Below, piece after piece: positions 32,212 to 41,704 of a stretch of DNA of 64,000 bases. A program made the position numbers and the translations under genes. Positions within the stretch are counted from its first letter, which is position 1. The number at the start of each line of letters is the position of its first letter. Below the pieces are notes generated by a model. It made no database searches, had not been told where the DNA came from, and was given only the letters and a program-made list of their open reading frames with translations. This stretch comes from JAGVPT01 sp963827085 (GTDB taxonomy: Bacteria; Bacteroidota; Ignavibacteria; UBA10030; UBA8401). The stretch covers positions 62,001-126,000 of the forward strand of contig CAWGZY010000001.1 in the NCBI GenBank assembly GCA_963827085.1. The letters are read 5' to 3'.

Positions 32212-32336
32212 ATCCACTAAGAACGCGAAAAGGCACGAAGGTTCAGATTCGCCTTACAAGAGTCAATATTTTTTTCATAAAGAATTTGTTAGGTAATAAT
32301 CTGTGGTAATACGTTCTCTTCGTTACCTTAGTGGAT
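32212..32336. repeat. Inverted repeat flanking the TolC-adaptor gap
   Basis: ATCCACTAAG at 32212-32221 is the exact reverse complement of CTTAGTGGAT at 32327-32336, enclosing about 105 bases with AACGCGAAAAGGCACGAAGG after the left arm. It appears related to the hairpin repeats of the other gaps, without the GTAGTGTCC ends. It may be a relic of such an element. Confidence 0.5.
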
Positions 32337-32400
32337 AATTCAATGTTTTACTTACCCAGCAATTAATATTATTCGGAATTCAAATATCTTCCATTTTTCT

Positions 32401-33546
32401 ATGAACAACACATTACGCTTGATAGGTTTTTTATTCATCATGTCTCTTGTTCTTGTTGGCTGCGGCGACAGCAAAGGGGCAGGCCAAAAAGCCCCTCCGC
32501 CGGTTCAGGTCACGGCCTTCGAGGTAAAATTGGGATCGGCCGTGTACTATGATGAGTATCCCGCAACGGTTACCGCAATAAATCAGGTCGAGGTCAGACC
32601 GGAAGTATCGGGGTATGTTACGGATATCTATTTTAAAGATGGACAGCATATCAATAAAGGGATGAAATTGTATGCAATCGATCAGCAGCAGTACAGGGCT
32701 GCGTACGATCAGGCGATTGCCAACTTGAACAGCGCAAAATCGACTCTGGCGAAAGCCCAACAGGATGCCGACAGATACCGCGACCTCGCAAAAAGGGATG
32801 CCGTTGCAAGACAAACATTAGAGCATGCGCAGGCAGATTTGCAGTCGGCCAAAATGCAGGTTGCATCTTTTGAAGCGAATGTCAAAAATGTGCAGACCAA
32901 TCTCCGGTATTCGGTCATCGTGGCGCCGTTCGACGGCACGATCGGGATTTCATCCGTAAAACTTGGATCGTCGGTGGTAGCGGGGCAGACGCTGCTGAAC
33001 ACTCTTTCATCGGACGATCCGATGGCCGTTGATTGTGCCGTCGATGAGAAACAAATTAGCCGCTTCACGCAACTGTTGCAGGCGGGAGACAGCTTGCGGG
33101 ATTCAACGTTTACAATTGTCCTTCCGGATCAAACCGTGTATCCGTCGCCGGGACATCTTAGTTTCTTAGACCGTTCGGTCGATTCACAGACGGGCACGAT
33201 ACGAATACGAGTGATCTTTCCCAATGCAAAAAATGTTTTACGGGCCGGTCTTACCTGTAATCTCCGCGTGCAAGCCAACAGTTCGGCTGAAAGCCTGCTT
33301 ATTCCATACAAGGCAGTCGTGGAACAGATGGGAGAGTACTTTGTGTACGTGGTCAATAACAATAAAGTCTCTCAGCGAAGAATTGGCTTGGGGAAAAGCA
33401 TCAACGATATGGTAATCGTAAAAGATGGACTGCAAGTCGGAGAACAAATTGTAACAGAAGGAGTGCAGAAATTACGGGATAATGCTCCGGTTACCGTCAT
33501 TCCCGCAGCGCCACAACCGAGTGTAGCGACCGTCCAGACTAAATAA
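32401..33546 (+). CDS. RND efflux periplasmic adaptor (membrane fusion protein)
   Basis: This 381-residue lipoprotein has a lipobox LVLVGCGDSKG after the signal peptide. It has the MFP layout: a lipoyl-like half (VRPEVSGYVTDIYFKDGQHI), an alpha-helical hairpin (AIANLNSAKSTLAKAQQDADR to ASFEANVKNVQTNL), the second half (VIVAPFDGTIGISSVKLGSSV) and a beta-barrel (VYPSPGHLSFLDRSVDSQTGTIRIRV). The membrane-proximal end is VEQMGEYFVYVVNNNKVSQRRI. It connects the inner-membrane permease encoded 19 bases downstream to the TolC protein. It belongs to the HAE1/AcrA-type adaptors, lacking extra metal-binding domains. Confidence 0.92.
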   Translation: MNNTLRLIGFLFIMSLVLVGCGDSKGAGQKAPPPVQVTAFEVKLGSAVYYDEYPATVTAINQVEVRPEVSGYVTDIYFKDGQHINKGMKLYAIDQQQYRAAYDQAIANLNSAKSTLAKAQQDADRYRDLAKRDAVARQTLEHAQADLQSAKMQVASFEANVKNVQTNLRYSVIVAPFDGTIGISSVKLGSSVVAGQTLLNTLSSDDPMAVDCAVDEKQISRFTQLLQAGDSLRDSTFTIVLPDQTVYPSPGHLSFLDRSVDSQTGTIRIRVIFPNAKNVLRAGLTCNLRVQANSSAESLLIPYKAVVEQMGEYFVYVVNNNKVSQRRIGLGKSINDMVIVKDGLQVGEQIVTEGVQKLRDNAPVTVIPAAPQPSVATVQTK

Positions 33547-33565
33547 TCCCCAAACAGGAAATGTA

Positions 33566-36500
33566 ATGATTGCAGATCTGTTTATTAAGAGACCGGTAAC
33601 AGCCATTGTGGTCTCGATTGTCATAGTTTTGAACGGCATACTGGCTATTTCCAAACTGCCGATCAGCCAGTATCCGGATATTACGCCGCCGACGGTTCAG
33701 ATAACGGGGCTCTATAACGGCGCCGACGCGCAAACTGTGGAACAAACCGTTACGACTCCTATTGAATCACAGGTGAACGGAACGCCCGGCATGGCGTACA
33801 TGCAGGGCAACAGCACGAGCGACGGACGCAGCACAATCAACGTTACATTGAATGTCGGGACCGACCCGAATATTGCTGCCCTTGACATCCAGAACAGAGT
33901 CGGTATCGCGACACCGCAATTACCGGATGACGTCAAACGCCTCGGGTTGACCACGAGAAAACGAAATCCGAGCATCCTCCTGCTTGTAGCCATCTTCTCT
34001 CCGAACGGAACCCATGGCGTTACCTTCCTCGACAATTATACCAATATTTTTGTGAGGGATGCGTTGTTACGCGTGAACGGCGTTGGCGATGTGTTCACGC
34101 GCGCCGATGATTTCAGCATGCGTATCTGGCTGCAGCCCGACAAGCTGGCACAACTCAGCCTGACGGCGAACGATGTTGTTAATGCGTTAGCGGAGCAGAA
34201 CTTGCAAATTGCCGCAGGTGCCGTCGGGGCGCCTCCTCAATCCAATGACCAGGCATTTGAATACTCGGTCTTCACGAACAGCCGGTTGAACACAGAAGAG
34301 CAATTTCGGGATATCATTGTCCGCTCCGACCCCCGCGAAGGTTCGGCAGTTCATGTACGGGACGTGGCTCGTGTTCAACTCGGCAAATTCAGTTATGCGA
34401 GCAATTCATTTGTCGACGGTAAACGAGCGTCGTACTTGCTCGTGTATCAGGCTCCGGGGAGCAATGCTCTCGAAGTTGCAAAAGGCATTTACACCGTCAT
34501 GGATGATTTGAAAAAATCGTTTCCGAAGGACGTTGATTATGTCGTCCCGTTTGAATCGGTTTCCGTGGTGAAGGTGTCGATCAACGAAGTCGTGTGGACG
34601 TTGATTGAAGCCCTCGGGCTTGTTGTTCTGGTAGTATTTCTGTTTCTCCAGAGCTGGCGTGCAACGCTCATCCCTGTGCTTGCGATCCCGGTTTCCATCA
34701 TCGGCACATTTGCATTTTTTGTGCCCCTCGGTTTTACGATCAACACACTGACCATGTTCGGTTTTGTGTTGGCCATCGGCATCGTTGTCGACGATGCCAT
34801 CATCGTTGTCGAGGCCGTCCAGCATTATATCGACCATGAAAAAATGACGGCGAAGGAAGCTACCCACAGCGCCATGAAAGACATCTCCGGTCCGGTCGTG
34901 GCAATCGCATTGATTCTTGCGGCGGTCTTCGTACCGGTTGGTTTTATGCCCGGGATCGTGGGGAGGCTCTATCAACAGTTTGCGATTACGATTGCCATTT
35001 CCGTCTTGATCTCTGCATTCATTGCGTTGTCGCTCACTCCGGCGCTCTGCTCTCTCTTTTTGAAACCTACGGTAGTCGGCGCCAATTCGAAAGGCCTGAA
35101 CGGACTCTTCTTCAGGTTCAATGAATGGTTCCATCGAACGACAGACTCGTATTCATCCGGCGTCAAGAAGTGTATCGAAAAATCTCCCATCGTCATCATT
35201 CTGCTGATTTGTCTGTACGTGGGAACAGCGGTATTATTCAAAAGCAAGCCGACAGGGTTTATCCCAACCGAGGACGAAGGGCGGTTGATCATGACGTTCG
35301 AACTTCCCGAGGCATCATCGACGAACAGAAGCCTGGAAGCGTTAAATACCATGATGGATATCTTGAGAACAACTCCGGGTATCGCTCACTTTGCTGCATT
35401 GGGAGGTTTGAATGCTATAACATTTGCGACCAAATCAAACAGCGGCACCGTGTTCGCGCAGTTGAAACCATGGGATGAGAGGACGGACAAATCATTGCAG
35501 CTTGCTTCCTTGATCGCCACGCTTCAGCAGAAGCTTTCAGCGATCAAAAGTGCCAACGTCGTGGTGATTTCACCTCCAGCCATCCCGGGACTTGGGCAGA
35601 CGGGGGGATTCTCGTTTGAATTGGAACAGCATGAGAGCACCGATGACATCAATCAATTTGAAACCGTGGTTCAAACATTTGTCGCTGAAGCGAACAGACG
35701 GCCGGAGTTGAGCCGCGTGTTTTCTTTTTTCACGGCGCGAACGCCGGGATTTAAAGTGGATGTTGACAGAGAAAAATGTAAGAAACTGGGAATTTCAATT
35801 TCGGATGTGTATTCGACGATACAAACCTTCCTCGGCAGCCGTTATGTGAACGACTTCTCAATTTATGGCCGCAATTTTCACGTTGTCGCGCAGGCTGACA
35901 CATCGTACCGTGCAGACATTCAGAATATGTCGAAGTACTACGTCAAGAACTCGGCGGGTGAAATGATCCCGCTCAGTACTTTAACGACGTACAAAATTAC
36001 TGAAAGCGCCCCGATGATTTCACATTACAACCTGTTTCGCACAGCGGAGATTAACGGGAATGCCGCGGCAGGATACAGCAGCGGTGAGGCGATCGAAGCG
36101 TTACGAGATGTGGCGGCAAAGGTCCTGCCTTCCGATTACGGCTATGAATTTTCAGGGTTATCGCGGGAAGAAATCAACGCCGGAGCGAGCACATTCACGA
36201 TCTTTGCAACATCGATGCTGTTCGTGTTCCTTTTCCTGACTGCACTGTACGAAAGCTGGTCCGTGCCGTTCGCGGTTTTGCTGGCTGTTCCTATCGGCGC
36301 ATTCGGCGCAATTTTGACTCTTGTTCTGATACCGAGGTTGAGCGACAACGTGTATGCGCAAATCGGCCTGGTCACTTTGATAGGCTTAGCCGCGAAAAAC
36401 GCGATACTTATCGTAGAGTTTGCGAAGGAACGCGTTGACAGGGGCATGCCGATGATTGAAGCGACTCTCGAAGCAGTGAAGCTGCGTTTGCGTCCGATTC

Positions 36501-36751
36501 TCATGACATCATTAGCGTTCATTTTCGGTGTGTCGCCGTTGGCGTTTGCAGAAGGAGCAGGAGCACAGGCAAGATCGACAATCGGCTGGACGGTTCTCGG
36601 AGGTATGCTTTCCGCAACGATGCTGGCCATCTTCATCGTTCCAGTGCTGTTTATTACGATTACGCGAATTGCCTACAGCAAAGAAAAATTGGAAGAGTTA
36701 CGGCTGAAGGGATTGGAAGCTGCTGGAAAAATAACCGGGGAAGACCTGTAA
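33566..36751 (+). CDS. RND multidrug efflux permease, HAE1 (AcrB) family
   Basis: This 1061-residue inner-membrane proton/drug antiporter has the standard twelve transmembrane segments and two large periplasmic loops. FIKRPVTAIVVSIVIVLNGI is helix 1. GIVVDDAIIVVEAVQHYID carries the paired aspartates of the proton relay in helix 4, and GLAAKNAILIVEFAKERVD supplies the lysine of helix 10. SISQYPDITPPTVQ-like and PGMAYMQGNSTSDG stretches match the porter domain. The fold, length and motifs match AcrB-like pumps that export hydrophobic compounds, rather than the heavy-metal (CusA) group. It is the third gene of the pump operon. Confidence 0.95.
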   Translation: MIADLFIKRPVTAIVVSIVIVLNGILAISKLPISQYPDITPPTVQITGLYNGADAQTVEQTVTTPIESQVNGTPGMAYMQGNSTSDGRSTINVTLNVGTDPNIAALDIQNRVGIATPQLPDDVKRLGLTTRKRNPSILLLVAIFSPNGTHGVTFLDNYTNIFVRDALLRVNGVGDVFTRADDFSMRIWLQPDKLAQLSLTANDVVNALAEQNLQIAAGAVGAPPQSNDQAFEYSVFTNSRLNTEEQFRDIIVRSDPREGSAVHVRDVARVQLGKFSYASNSFVDGKRASYLLVYQAPGSNALEVAKGIYTVMDDLKKSFPKDVDYVVPFESVSVVKVSINEVVWTLIEALGLVVLVVFLFLQSWRATLIPVLAIPVSIIGTFAFFVPLGFTINTLTMFGFVLAIGIVVDDAIIVVEAVQHYIDHEKMTAKEATHSAMKDISGPVVAIALILAAVFVPVGFMPGIVGRLYQQFAITIAISVLISAFIALSLTPALCSLFLKPTVVGANSKGLNGLFFRFNEWFHRTTDSYSSGVKKCIEKSPIVIILLICLYVGTAVLFKSKPTGFIPTEDEGRLIMTFELPEASSTNRSLEALNTMMDILRTTPGIAHFAALGGLNAITFATKSNSGTVFAQLKPWDERTDKSLQLASLIATLQQKLSAIKSANVVVISPPAIPGLGQTGGFSFELEQHESTDDINQFETVVQTFVAEANRRPELSRVFSFFTARTPGFKVDVDREKCKKLGISISDVYSTIQTFLGSRYVNDFSIYGRNFHVVAQADTSYRADIQNMSKYYVKNSAGEMIPLSTLTTYKITESAPMISHYNLFRTAEINGNAAAGYSSGEAIEALRDVAAKVLPSDYGYEFSGLSREEINAGASTFTIFATSMLFVFLFLTALYESWSVPFAVLLAVPIGAFGAILTLVLIPRLSDNVYAQIGLVTLIGLAAKNAILIVEFAKERVDRGMPMIEATLEAVKLRLRPILMTSLAFIFGVSPLAFAEGAGAQARSTIGWTVLGGMLSATMLAIFIVPVLFITITRIAYSKEKLEELRLKGLEAAGKITGEDL

Positions 36752-36856
36752 GCGTTAGGATTAACCTTGTGCCATTTCCCGATAAATAATCCTTTATTTT
36801 TACAGCCAAGACACCATGCACTCCAATATGCAACGAGTATAAAGGACAGTAATGAT

Positions 36857-36885
36857 CTTGGCGTTCTTTGCGTCTTGGCGGTGAA
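36857..36885. repeat. Fragment of the CGCAAAGACGC hairpin family
   Basis: CTTGGCGTTCTTTGCGTC then TTGGCGGTGAA matches one arm of the intergenic hairpin repeats. A weak partner GCCAAGACACC lies at about 36805. It is between the RND permease and the converging TPR gene. Confidence 0.5.
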
Positions 36886-36913
36886 AAAAACAAGATTATT
36901 TAGTAATAGTGCC

Positions 36914-37837
36914 TTACTGGTTCGATTTCTTAAATGCTTCTTCCGAGACATCCTGTTGTTCATCCCTCGAATATCCCGGGCAGAGGCTGATATCGTTAAG
37001 CAGCATTTTGCTGTGTTGGATATCGATTTGGTCGGTCTGCAATCGTAACGGAAGGGTAGGGACCTTTCGTAAGTACTCTTTTCCTGCTTCGATGTCCGCA
37101 TCGTTTTTTCTGTCCAGCCCTCGCGTTATCAATGCCACGCCCAATTCTTTGACGATCTCTATCCTTGTGGAATCAAGAATGTATGCCCTTGTGCAGTAGG
37201 TGACCGCTTTGTCAAGATCGCCGCTAATGCCGAATATCCATTTTAGCATAAAAAATGTCGGGCACAAACGGTAATACACGCCTAACGCGATGCAGCTTGA
37301 TGCCTGAAGGTTTTCGCCGTTCGGAGTCGTATAATCGGACGTGCGATCGACCGCGATAAGCCAATCGGTCTCGATTTGTTTGGCTGAAAATAGTTGAGAA
37401 AATACCCCCTTCGTTGTTGCTCTCCGCGCGTTCGCTAATCCTCGCATAAAGTAGCACTCCCCTTTATCGGGAGCGCAGCGTATCCCGTCGTTTGCGATCA
37501 CCACCATCGTATCATAGATTTCGATCTTCCTGTCCTTGTCTTCCGATTTATTGGCATCAAGCTTTTCGCCAATTTCATAGTAGTCGAGGCACATCATTGC
37601 ACGAATCAGGAAATCGTCAGGCTTGAATGTCAGCGCAGTCTGGCACTCGCGCAACGACTCTTCAAACTCGAATTTGCCGAGGTGGTAATCTGCCTTTTTA
37701 AAGTGTATCCGATATTGGTTCTCGTTCGTCGGGTCGTCGGCGACCGGTTGGCCTTTGTTTTGCGAAGAAGAAGCATTTGTGAAAAGAAAAAATAAAACAC
37801 AGAGAAAAAAGTCACCCTTCATTGCAAATTCCTTCAT
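36914..37837 (-). CDS. Exported tetratricopeptide-like repeat protein
   Basis: This 307-residue protein has a signal peptide (MKGDFFLCVLFFLFTNASSS) and several TPR-like helical pairs: FKKADYHLGKFEFEESLRECQTALTFKPDD, then CAPDKGECYFMRGLANARRA, then LQASSCIALGVYYRLCPTFF and LDKAVTYCTRAYILDSTRIEIV. The arrangement resembles TRAP-T-associated or other periplasmic TPR proteins, with unknown partner. Two starts are possible: ATG 37837 after GAGGAA, and ATG 37822, five codons later. The surrounding genes (M1 aminopeptidase on the same strand, RND permease converging) give no further clue. Confidence 0.68.
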   Translation of the reverse strand: MKEFAMKGDFFLCVLFFLFTNASSSQNKGQPVADDPTNENQYRIHFKKADYHLGKFEFEESLRECQTALTFKPDDFLIRAMMCLDYYEIGEKLDANKSEDKDRKIEIYDTMVVIANDGIRCAPDKGECYFMRGLANARRATTKGVFSQLFSAKQIETDWLIAVDRTSDYTTPNGENLQASSCIALGVYYRLCPTFFMLKWIFGISGDLDKAVTYCTRAYILDSTRIEIVKELGVALITRGLDRKNDADIEAGKEYLRKVPTLPLRLQTDQIDIQHSKMLLNDISLCPGYSRDEQQDVSEEAFKKSNQ

Positions 37838-37922
37838 CTATTCCTCACGAGAATGAATGTTTGTACGAAGCGATAAAACGGCCGCTGAATATTCTGCAGA
37901 CGATCATCCTTCACCGTTGAGA

Positions 37923-39914
37923 TTATTTTAATAAAATCATTTTTTTCTGCAGATGAACATCGCCGGCCGTAAGCTGATAGAAATAAATGCCGCTGGCGGA
38001 ATTTTGTCCGGACCAAGGATGCTCATAAATTCCCGGTATTTGTTGTGCGTTGACGAGCGTTGCAACTTCCCGCCCCAACACATCATAAATTTTAAGCGTC
38101 ACGTACGCTGAATGGGAAAGTTGGTACCTAATCGTTGTTCCTCCATTAAATGGATTTGGGTAATTCTGTTCGAGCGAGTAGTCCAACGGGAGAGCCGCTG
38201 ATGCGGGGTACGCCAGTTTGAGCATCCACCCGTCCGGGTCGAGAAGAATAGAGGTCGGTCTCTCGGGGAAATTTATTGCAAAACTTTGACTTTGAGCATT
38301 GTTGAATACGGTTACGGTGGTGTCTCTTTCCGGGGAGAGAATGCGTATGTCGATAGGCATAGTGAAAAATGCAGGATTTTGCCGGCCGGTAGCTTGTTTG
38401 AGATTGATCGTGACCACGGACGAATCTCCAGCCGAATTCCAGTCCCATGAATATTGGTAAATAGGATAGCCTTCTCCGTATATCCATTCCGGGAAAAAAT
38501 AACTAAGGCTTTTGCCCGATGCGGTTTCGCATGCCGTCTCCAAATCTTTCGTCGTGGCCGTAGAATATTGCAGCGAAGGCTGGTTTGCGTAAGTGCGGAG
38601 AGATCTGAAAAAAATACTGTCGCCAAGCACGTGCCGAAGCATGTGCAGCACAGACGCTCCCTTCGCGTAAATCAAATCGTAATTGAAAAGAGATTGAGCC
38701 GTCGACGTGTCGGGCGCTCCGACCTCTCCCGCCGCAGAGACGGCGACTTCGGTCTGAAGATTGATATAATCCCAGTATGAGGCAACTCCGTATTCCTTTT
38801 CGAGATACAGGGCTGTACAATATACGGCAAAACCCTCGTTCAGCCAGAGGTCCGACCATGTCCGGCATGTAATTTTATCCCCAAACCACTGATGGGCAAG
38901 TTCGTGCGCGACGACTTTTTCGTCGAATGTTCCGATGGAGGTCATTGTTTGATGTTCCATGCCACCGCTCGCGAATTCCGCATGTCCGTATTTTTCTTTG
39001 ATGAAGGGATACAACCCGAAAAGGTTTGAATAGATTGTCAGCATGTCAACAACACGGGGAAGAATTGCGACGGCGGTTGAGTAGTCTTCGGGAAGGACAT
39101 AATTGCGTACTTCCATTGAGTCGGTCGCAGAATACCGGAACCAGTTCGAGAATTGGGTGTAATTGGTGACGGCAATGGAAATGAGGTAGGACGCAATCGG
39201 GTAGCGCTCTTTCCAATGGTAGGTTGCCGTTCCATTATTATGATTGACCACCGAAACGAGCACTCCCTCAGACCCAACTTTGTACGTTGAATCGCACGTT
39301 ACGGTAATGTCGGCCGAATCTGCTTTATCGCTTTGAGTGTTTTTACACGGCCACCAGTCCCTTGCTCCGTACGGTTCGCTGAGCGAATACACCCACGGTA
39401 TACCGGAGTGAGAATCGAATTCAAAACTCCCAAATCCGGTTGGAACCGGAACTCCTTCATAAAAAATGTCCGTTGAAAGAATTTCTCCCGATTGATACAC
39501 GTGATCCAGCGTGATATCGAATGAGCTGCTCAGTTGTATGAAAGGGCATCCTTGACCGTTCACCTGAACCGAATCGATGTGCATCGTATTCATGAGGTCG
39601 AGCGTGAGTAATTGTGAATTGTCCTGACGGCAAATGCCGACGATATTGACATCTCCTTTTAAATCTCCGGGGTTTGTGGAAATGTCCAAATTCAAGCCAT
39701 AGTACGTAACATCCAACCAGCTGCTCGCGGCCGACTCTGTCTGCCGCTGTTCAAAAGCAGATTTCTCGAATTCAAATTTGTTCGTCGGTTGCTGCTCGGG
39801 TTCTGAAACCAGCGGATGCTGGCCAAAAGCAGCGTGACGGCAAATGCACATTATAAAAACAAATAATCGAGCCGAACTCCAAAAACCTCGATGAGATGCT
39901 ACTTTATATTTCAT
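37923..39914 (-). CDS. M1-family aminopeptidase with T9SS sorting domain
   Basis: About 663 residues from ATG 39914 (GGGAG upstream; signal peptide with FVFIMCICRHAAFG). The gluzincin signature HELAHQWFGDKI with NEGFAVY supplies the zinc ligands and catalytic glutamate. FASGGMEHQTMTS is the GxMEN-type exopeptidase motif, here GGMEH. The last 85 residues (LDYSLEQNYPNPFNGGTTIRY ... SGIYFYQLTAGDV) form a type A T9SS sorting domain, so the enzyme is exported and probably surface-attached. The role is cleavage of N-terminal residues from extracellular peptides. Changing the usual N of GxMEN to H may alter N-terminal recognition. Confidence 0.9.
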   Translation of the reverse strand: MKYKVASHRGFWSSARLFVFIMCICRHAAFGQHPLVSEPEQQPTNKFEFEKSAFEQRQTESAASSWLDVTYYGLNLDISTNPGDLKGDVNIVGICRQDNSQLLTLDLMNTMHIDSVQVNGQGCPFIQLSSSFDITLDHVYQSGEILSTDIFYEGVPVPTGFGSFEFDSHSGIPWVYSLSEPYGARDWWPCKNTQSDKADSADITVTCDSTYKVGSEGVLVSVVNHNNGTATYHWKERYPIASYLISIAVTNYTQFSNWFRYSATDSMEVRNYVLPEDYSTAVAILPRVVDMLTIYSNLFGLYPFIKEKYGHAEFASGGMEHQTMTSIGTFDEKVVAHELAHQWFGDKITCRTWSDLWLNEGFAVYCTALYLEKEYGVASYWDYINLQTEVAVSAAGEVGAPDTSTAQSLFNYDLIYAKGASVLHMLRHVLGDSIFFRSLRTYANQPSLQYSTATTKDLETACETASGKSLSYFFPEWIYGEGYPIYQYSWDWNSAGDSSVVTINLKQATGRQNPAFFTMPIDIRILSPERDTTVTVFNNAQSQSFAINFPERPTSILLDPDGWMLKLAYPASAALPLDYSLEQNYPNPFNGGTTIRYQLSHSAYVTLKIYDVLGREVATLVNAQQIPGIYEHPWSGQNSASGIYFYQLTAGDVHLQKKMILLK

Positions 39915-39982
39915 TACAACTCCCTGCCCGTTTCGTTCATCAGAAGAAATGTAAGCAAAGAAATTGAGAGGAAAAAGGGGTA

Positions 39983-41671
39983 GTGGCACGGACGGGTTCG
40001 ACAGCTGTCGGACACCTTTTTAATTTGTCTTTCGAGACTATCGTATATATTTTTCGTATATTACTACAATTCAATTCTGATGATCTCATAAGGGAAAACG
40101 CTTCTTTGTTAAGGAATTTAGTCACCAAATTTAAATCTTTCTTCCTGCGGGAAGATAGGTTCCCGGCTGAAAAGCCCAAAACCATTCCAAGTCCCCCCTC
40201 GACAGCCGTCGACGACCCAAAGGCGGCACAGAGCAACCGCAAAATACCCATTCACGAACGAGCGGACAGCAGAGGACCTCGGCAGAATCGGAAGAAAGAA
40301 ACACGCGAAGAATACAGCGCACGCCGAGCAAAACGCGAGCCGCAAAAGATTCCGGCGTCGGCACCACGTAGAGTTCCTGTTGAAGCCTGGGATAGTTCGA
40401 TTTTTGTCGTCCCGCCGCTGGAGGGGAAAAAAAGATTTCAGGATTTTAACCTCCCCCCTGAAGTGCTTCATGCAATCTATGACCTGAAATTTCAATACTG
40501 CACTCCGGTTCAAGCTGAGACGCTTTCCAAAGCACTTGCCGGCGACGATGTTACCGCCCAAGCGCAGACCGGAACGGGAAAGACCGCCGCCTTCCTTATA
40601 ACTATTTTCAGCCATGTTCTTGCGCATCCGATCGAAGGAAAACGGCCTCTCGGTACGCCGCGTGCGCTCATTCTCGCTCCCACACGGGAACTCGTGATGC
40701 AGATCGATAAAGACGCGCACGATCTTGGGAGCTACGTTCCTTGCCGGACGCTTCCGTTGTTTGGCGGAATAGATTATCTGAAGCAGCAGAAACAATTGCA
40801 GCAGGGCCCATGCGATGTTCTCGTGTGTACACCCGGACGTCTGATCGATTTCAAGAAAAAGAAACTTGTTGACTTGAGCAAGGTTGAGATCCTGATACTC
40901 GACGAAGCAGACCGGATGCTCGACATGGGGTTTATTCCTGCCGTGAAATCGATCGTTCTCAGCACGCCGCCGAAAGCGGAACGCCAAACGATGTTTTTTT
41001 CCGCAACGATCTCTTCCGACGTGAAACGGCTCGCAGAATCGTGGACGCGCCAGGCGTTCCAGGTGACGGTCAAGCCTGAGGAAATTGCGGTGGAGAGCGT
41101 CGAACAGATTACATACATCACCACGCGCGAGGAAAAGCCGACACTCCTCTTCAACCTTATCATGCAAAAGAAACTCGAGCGCGTCTTAATTTTTGCGAAC
41201 CGGCGCGACGAAGCTCGCCGGTTGAAAGACCAGCTCGAGGCGTACGGCATCAGCTGCGCACTTCTTTCGGGGGACGTGGACCAGAAGATGCGGATCAACC
41301 GGTTGGAACGATTTCGCGAGGGAAACATACGCGTGCTCGTCGCCACCGATGTTGCGTCGCGCGGCATCCATGTCGAAGCGATCTCGCATGTCATCAATTA
41401 CAATTTGCCGCTTGATGTGGAAGAGTATGTTCATCGCATCGGGCGCACCGGCCGTGCCGGAGCGAGCGGCATTTCCATCAACTTCGCGGATGAAGAAGAC
41501 TCGCATGAGCTGCCGAAGCTGGAGGAATTTCTCGGCAAAAAAATCGAATGCGTATTTCCGGAAGAACATCTTTTAATCCCGATCCCCGAAAAGTACCCGA
41601 AGCACAGTCCCGTGCATCACGAACGAAAAGAGTCTCATCGGCCGCGGTATACTCAGCGAAGAAGGCGGTAG
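39983..41671 (+). CDS. DEAD-box RNA helicase, RhlE/CsdA-like
   Basis: The helicase core covers about residues 150-540 of this frame: FQYCTPVQAETL (Q motif), AQTGTGKTAAFL (I), PTRELVMQ (Ia), DEADRMLDMGF (II), FSATISSDV (III), and VATDVASRGI and HRIGRTGRAG (V, VI). Basic, low-complexity N- and C-terminal tails suggest RNA binding. The exact start is uncertain: the frame is open from a GTG at 39983, but an AT-rich stretch at 40025-40075 looks more like promoter DNA, and a TTG at 40106 behind AAGGGAA may be the true start. The enzyme probably unwinds RNA in ribosome assembly or decay in the cold. Confidence 0.9.
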   Translation: MARTGSTAVGHLFNLSFETIVYIFRILLQFNSDDLIRENASLLRNLVTKFKSFFLREDRFPAEKPKTIPSPPSTAVDDPKAAQSNRKIPIHERADSRGPRQNRKKETREEYSARRAKREPQKIPASAPRRVPVEAWDSSIFVVPPLEGKKRFQDFNLPPEVLHAIYDLKFQYCTPVQAETLSKALAGDDVTAQAQTGTGKTAAFLITIFSHVLAHPIEGKRPLGTPRALILAPTRELVMQIDKDAHDLGSYVPCRTLPLFGGIDYLKQQKQLQQGPCDVLVCTPGRLIDFKKKKLVDLSKVEILILDEADRMLDMGFIPAVKSIVLSTPPKAERQTMFFSATISSDVKRLAESWTRQAFQVTVKPEEIAVESVEQITYITTREEKPTLLFNLIMQKKLERVLIFANRRDEARRLKDQLEAYGISCALLSGDVDQKMRINRLERFREGNIRVLVATDVASRGIHVEAISHVINYNLPLDVEEYVHRIGRTGRAGASGISINFADEEDSHELPKLEEFLGKKIECVFPEEHLLIPIPEKYPKHSPVHHERKESHRPRYTQRRRR

Positions 41672-41704
41672 CAATCTGTACACTCTTCTGAAGGAGCGAT
41701 ATCT

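Noticed and set aside
34406..35134. Long open frame antisense to the RND permease
   Set aside because: It is the complementary frame of a strongly coding gene, with no ribosome site and a highly charged composition produced by reading hydrophobic codons backwards.
40118..41167. Long open frame antisense to the DEAD helicase
   Set aside because: All helicase motifs lie on the plus strand; the antisense frame has no recognised domain.
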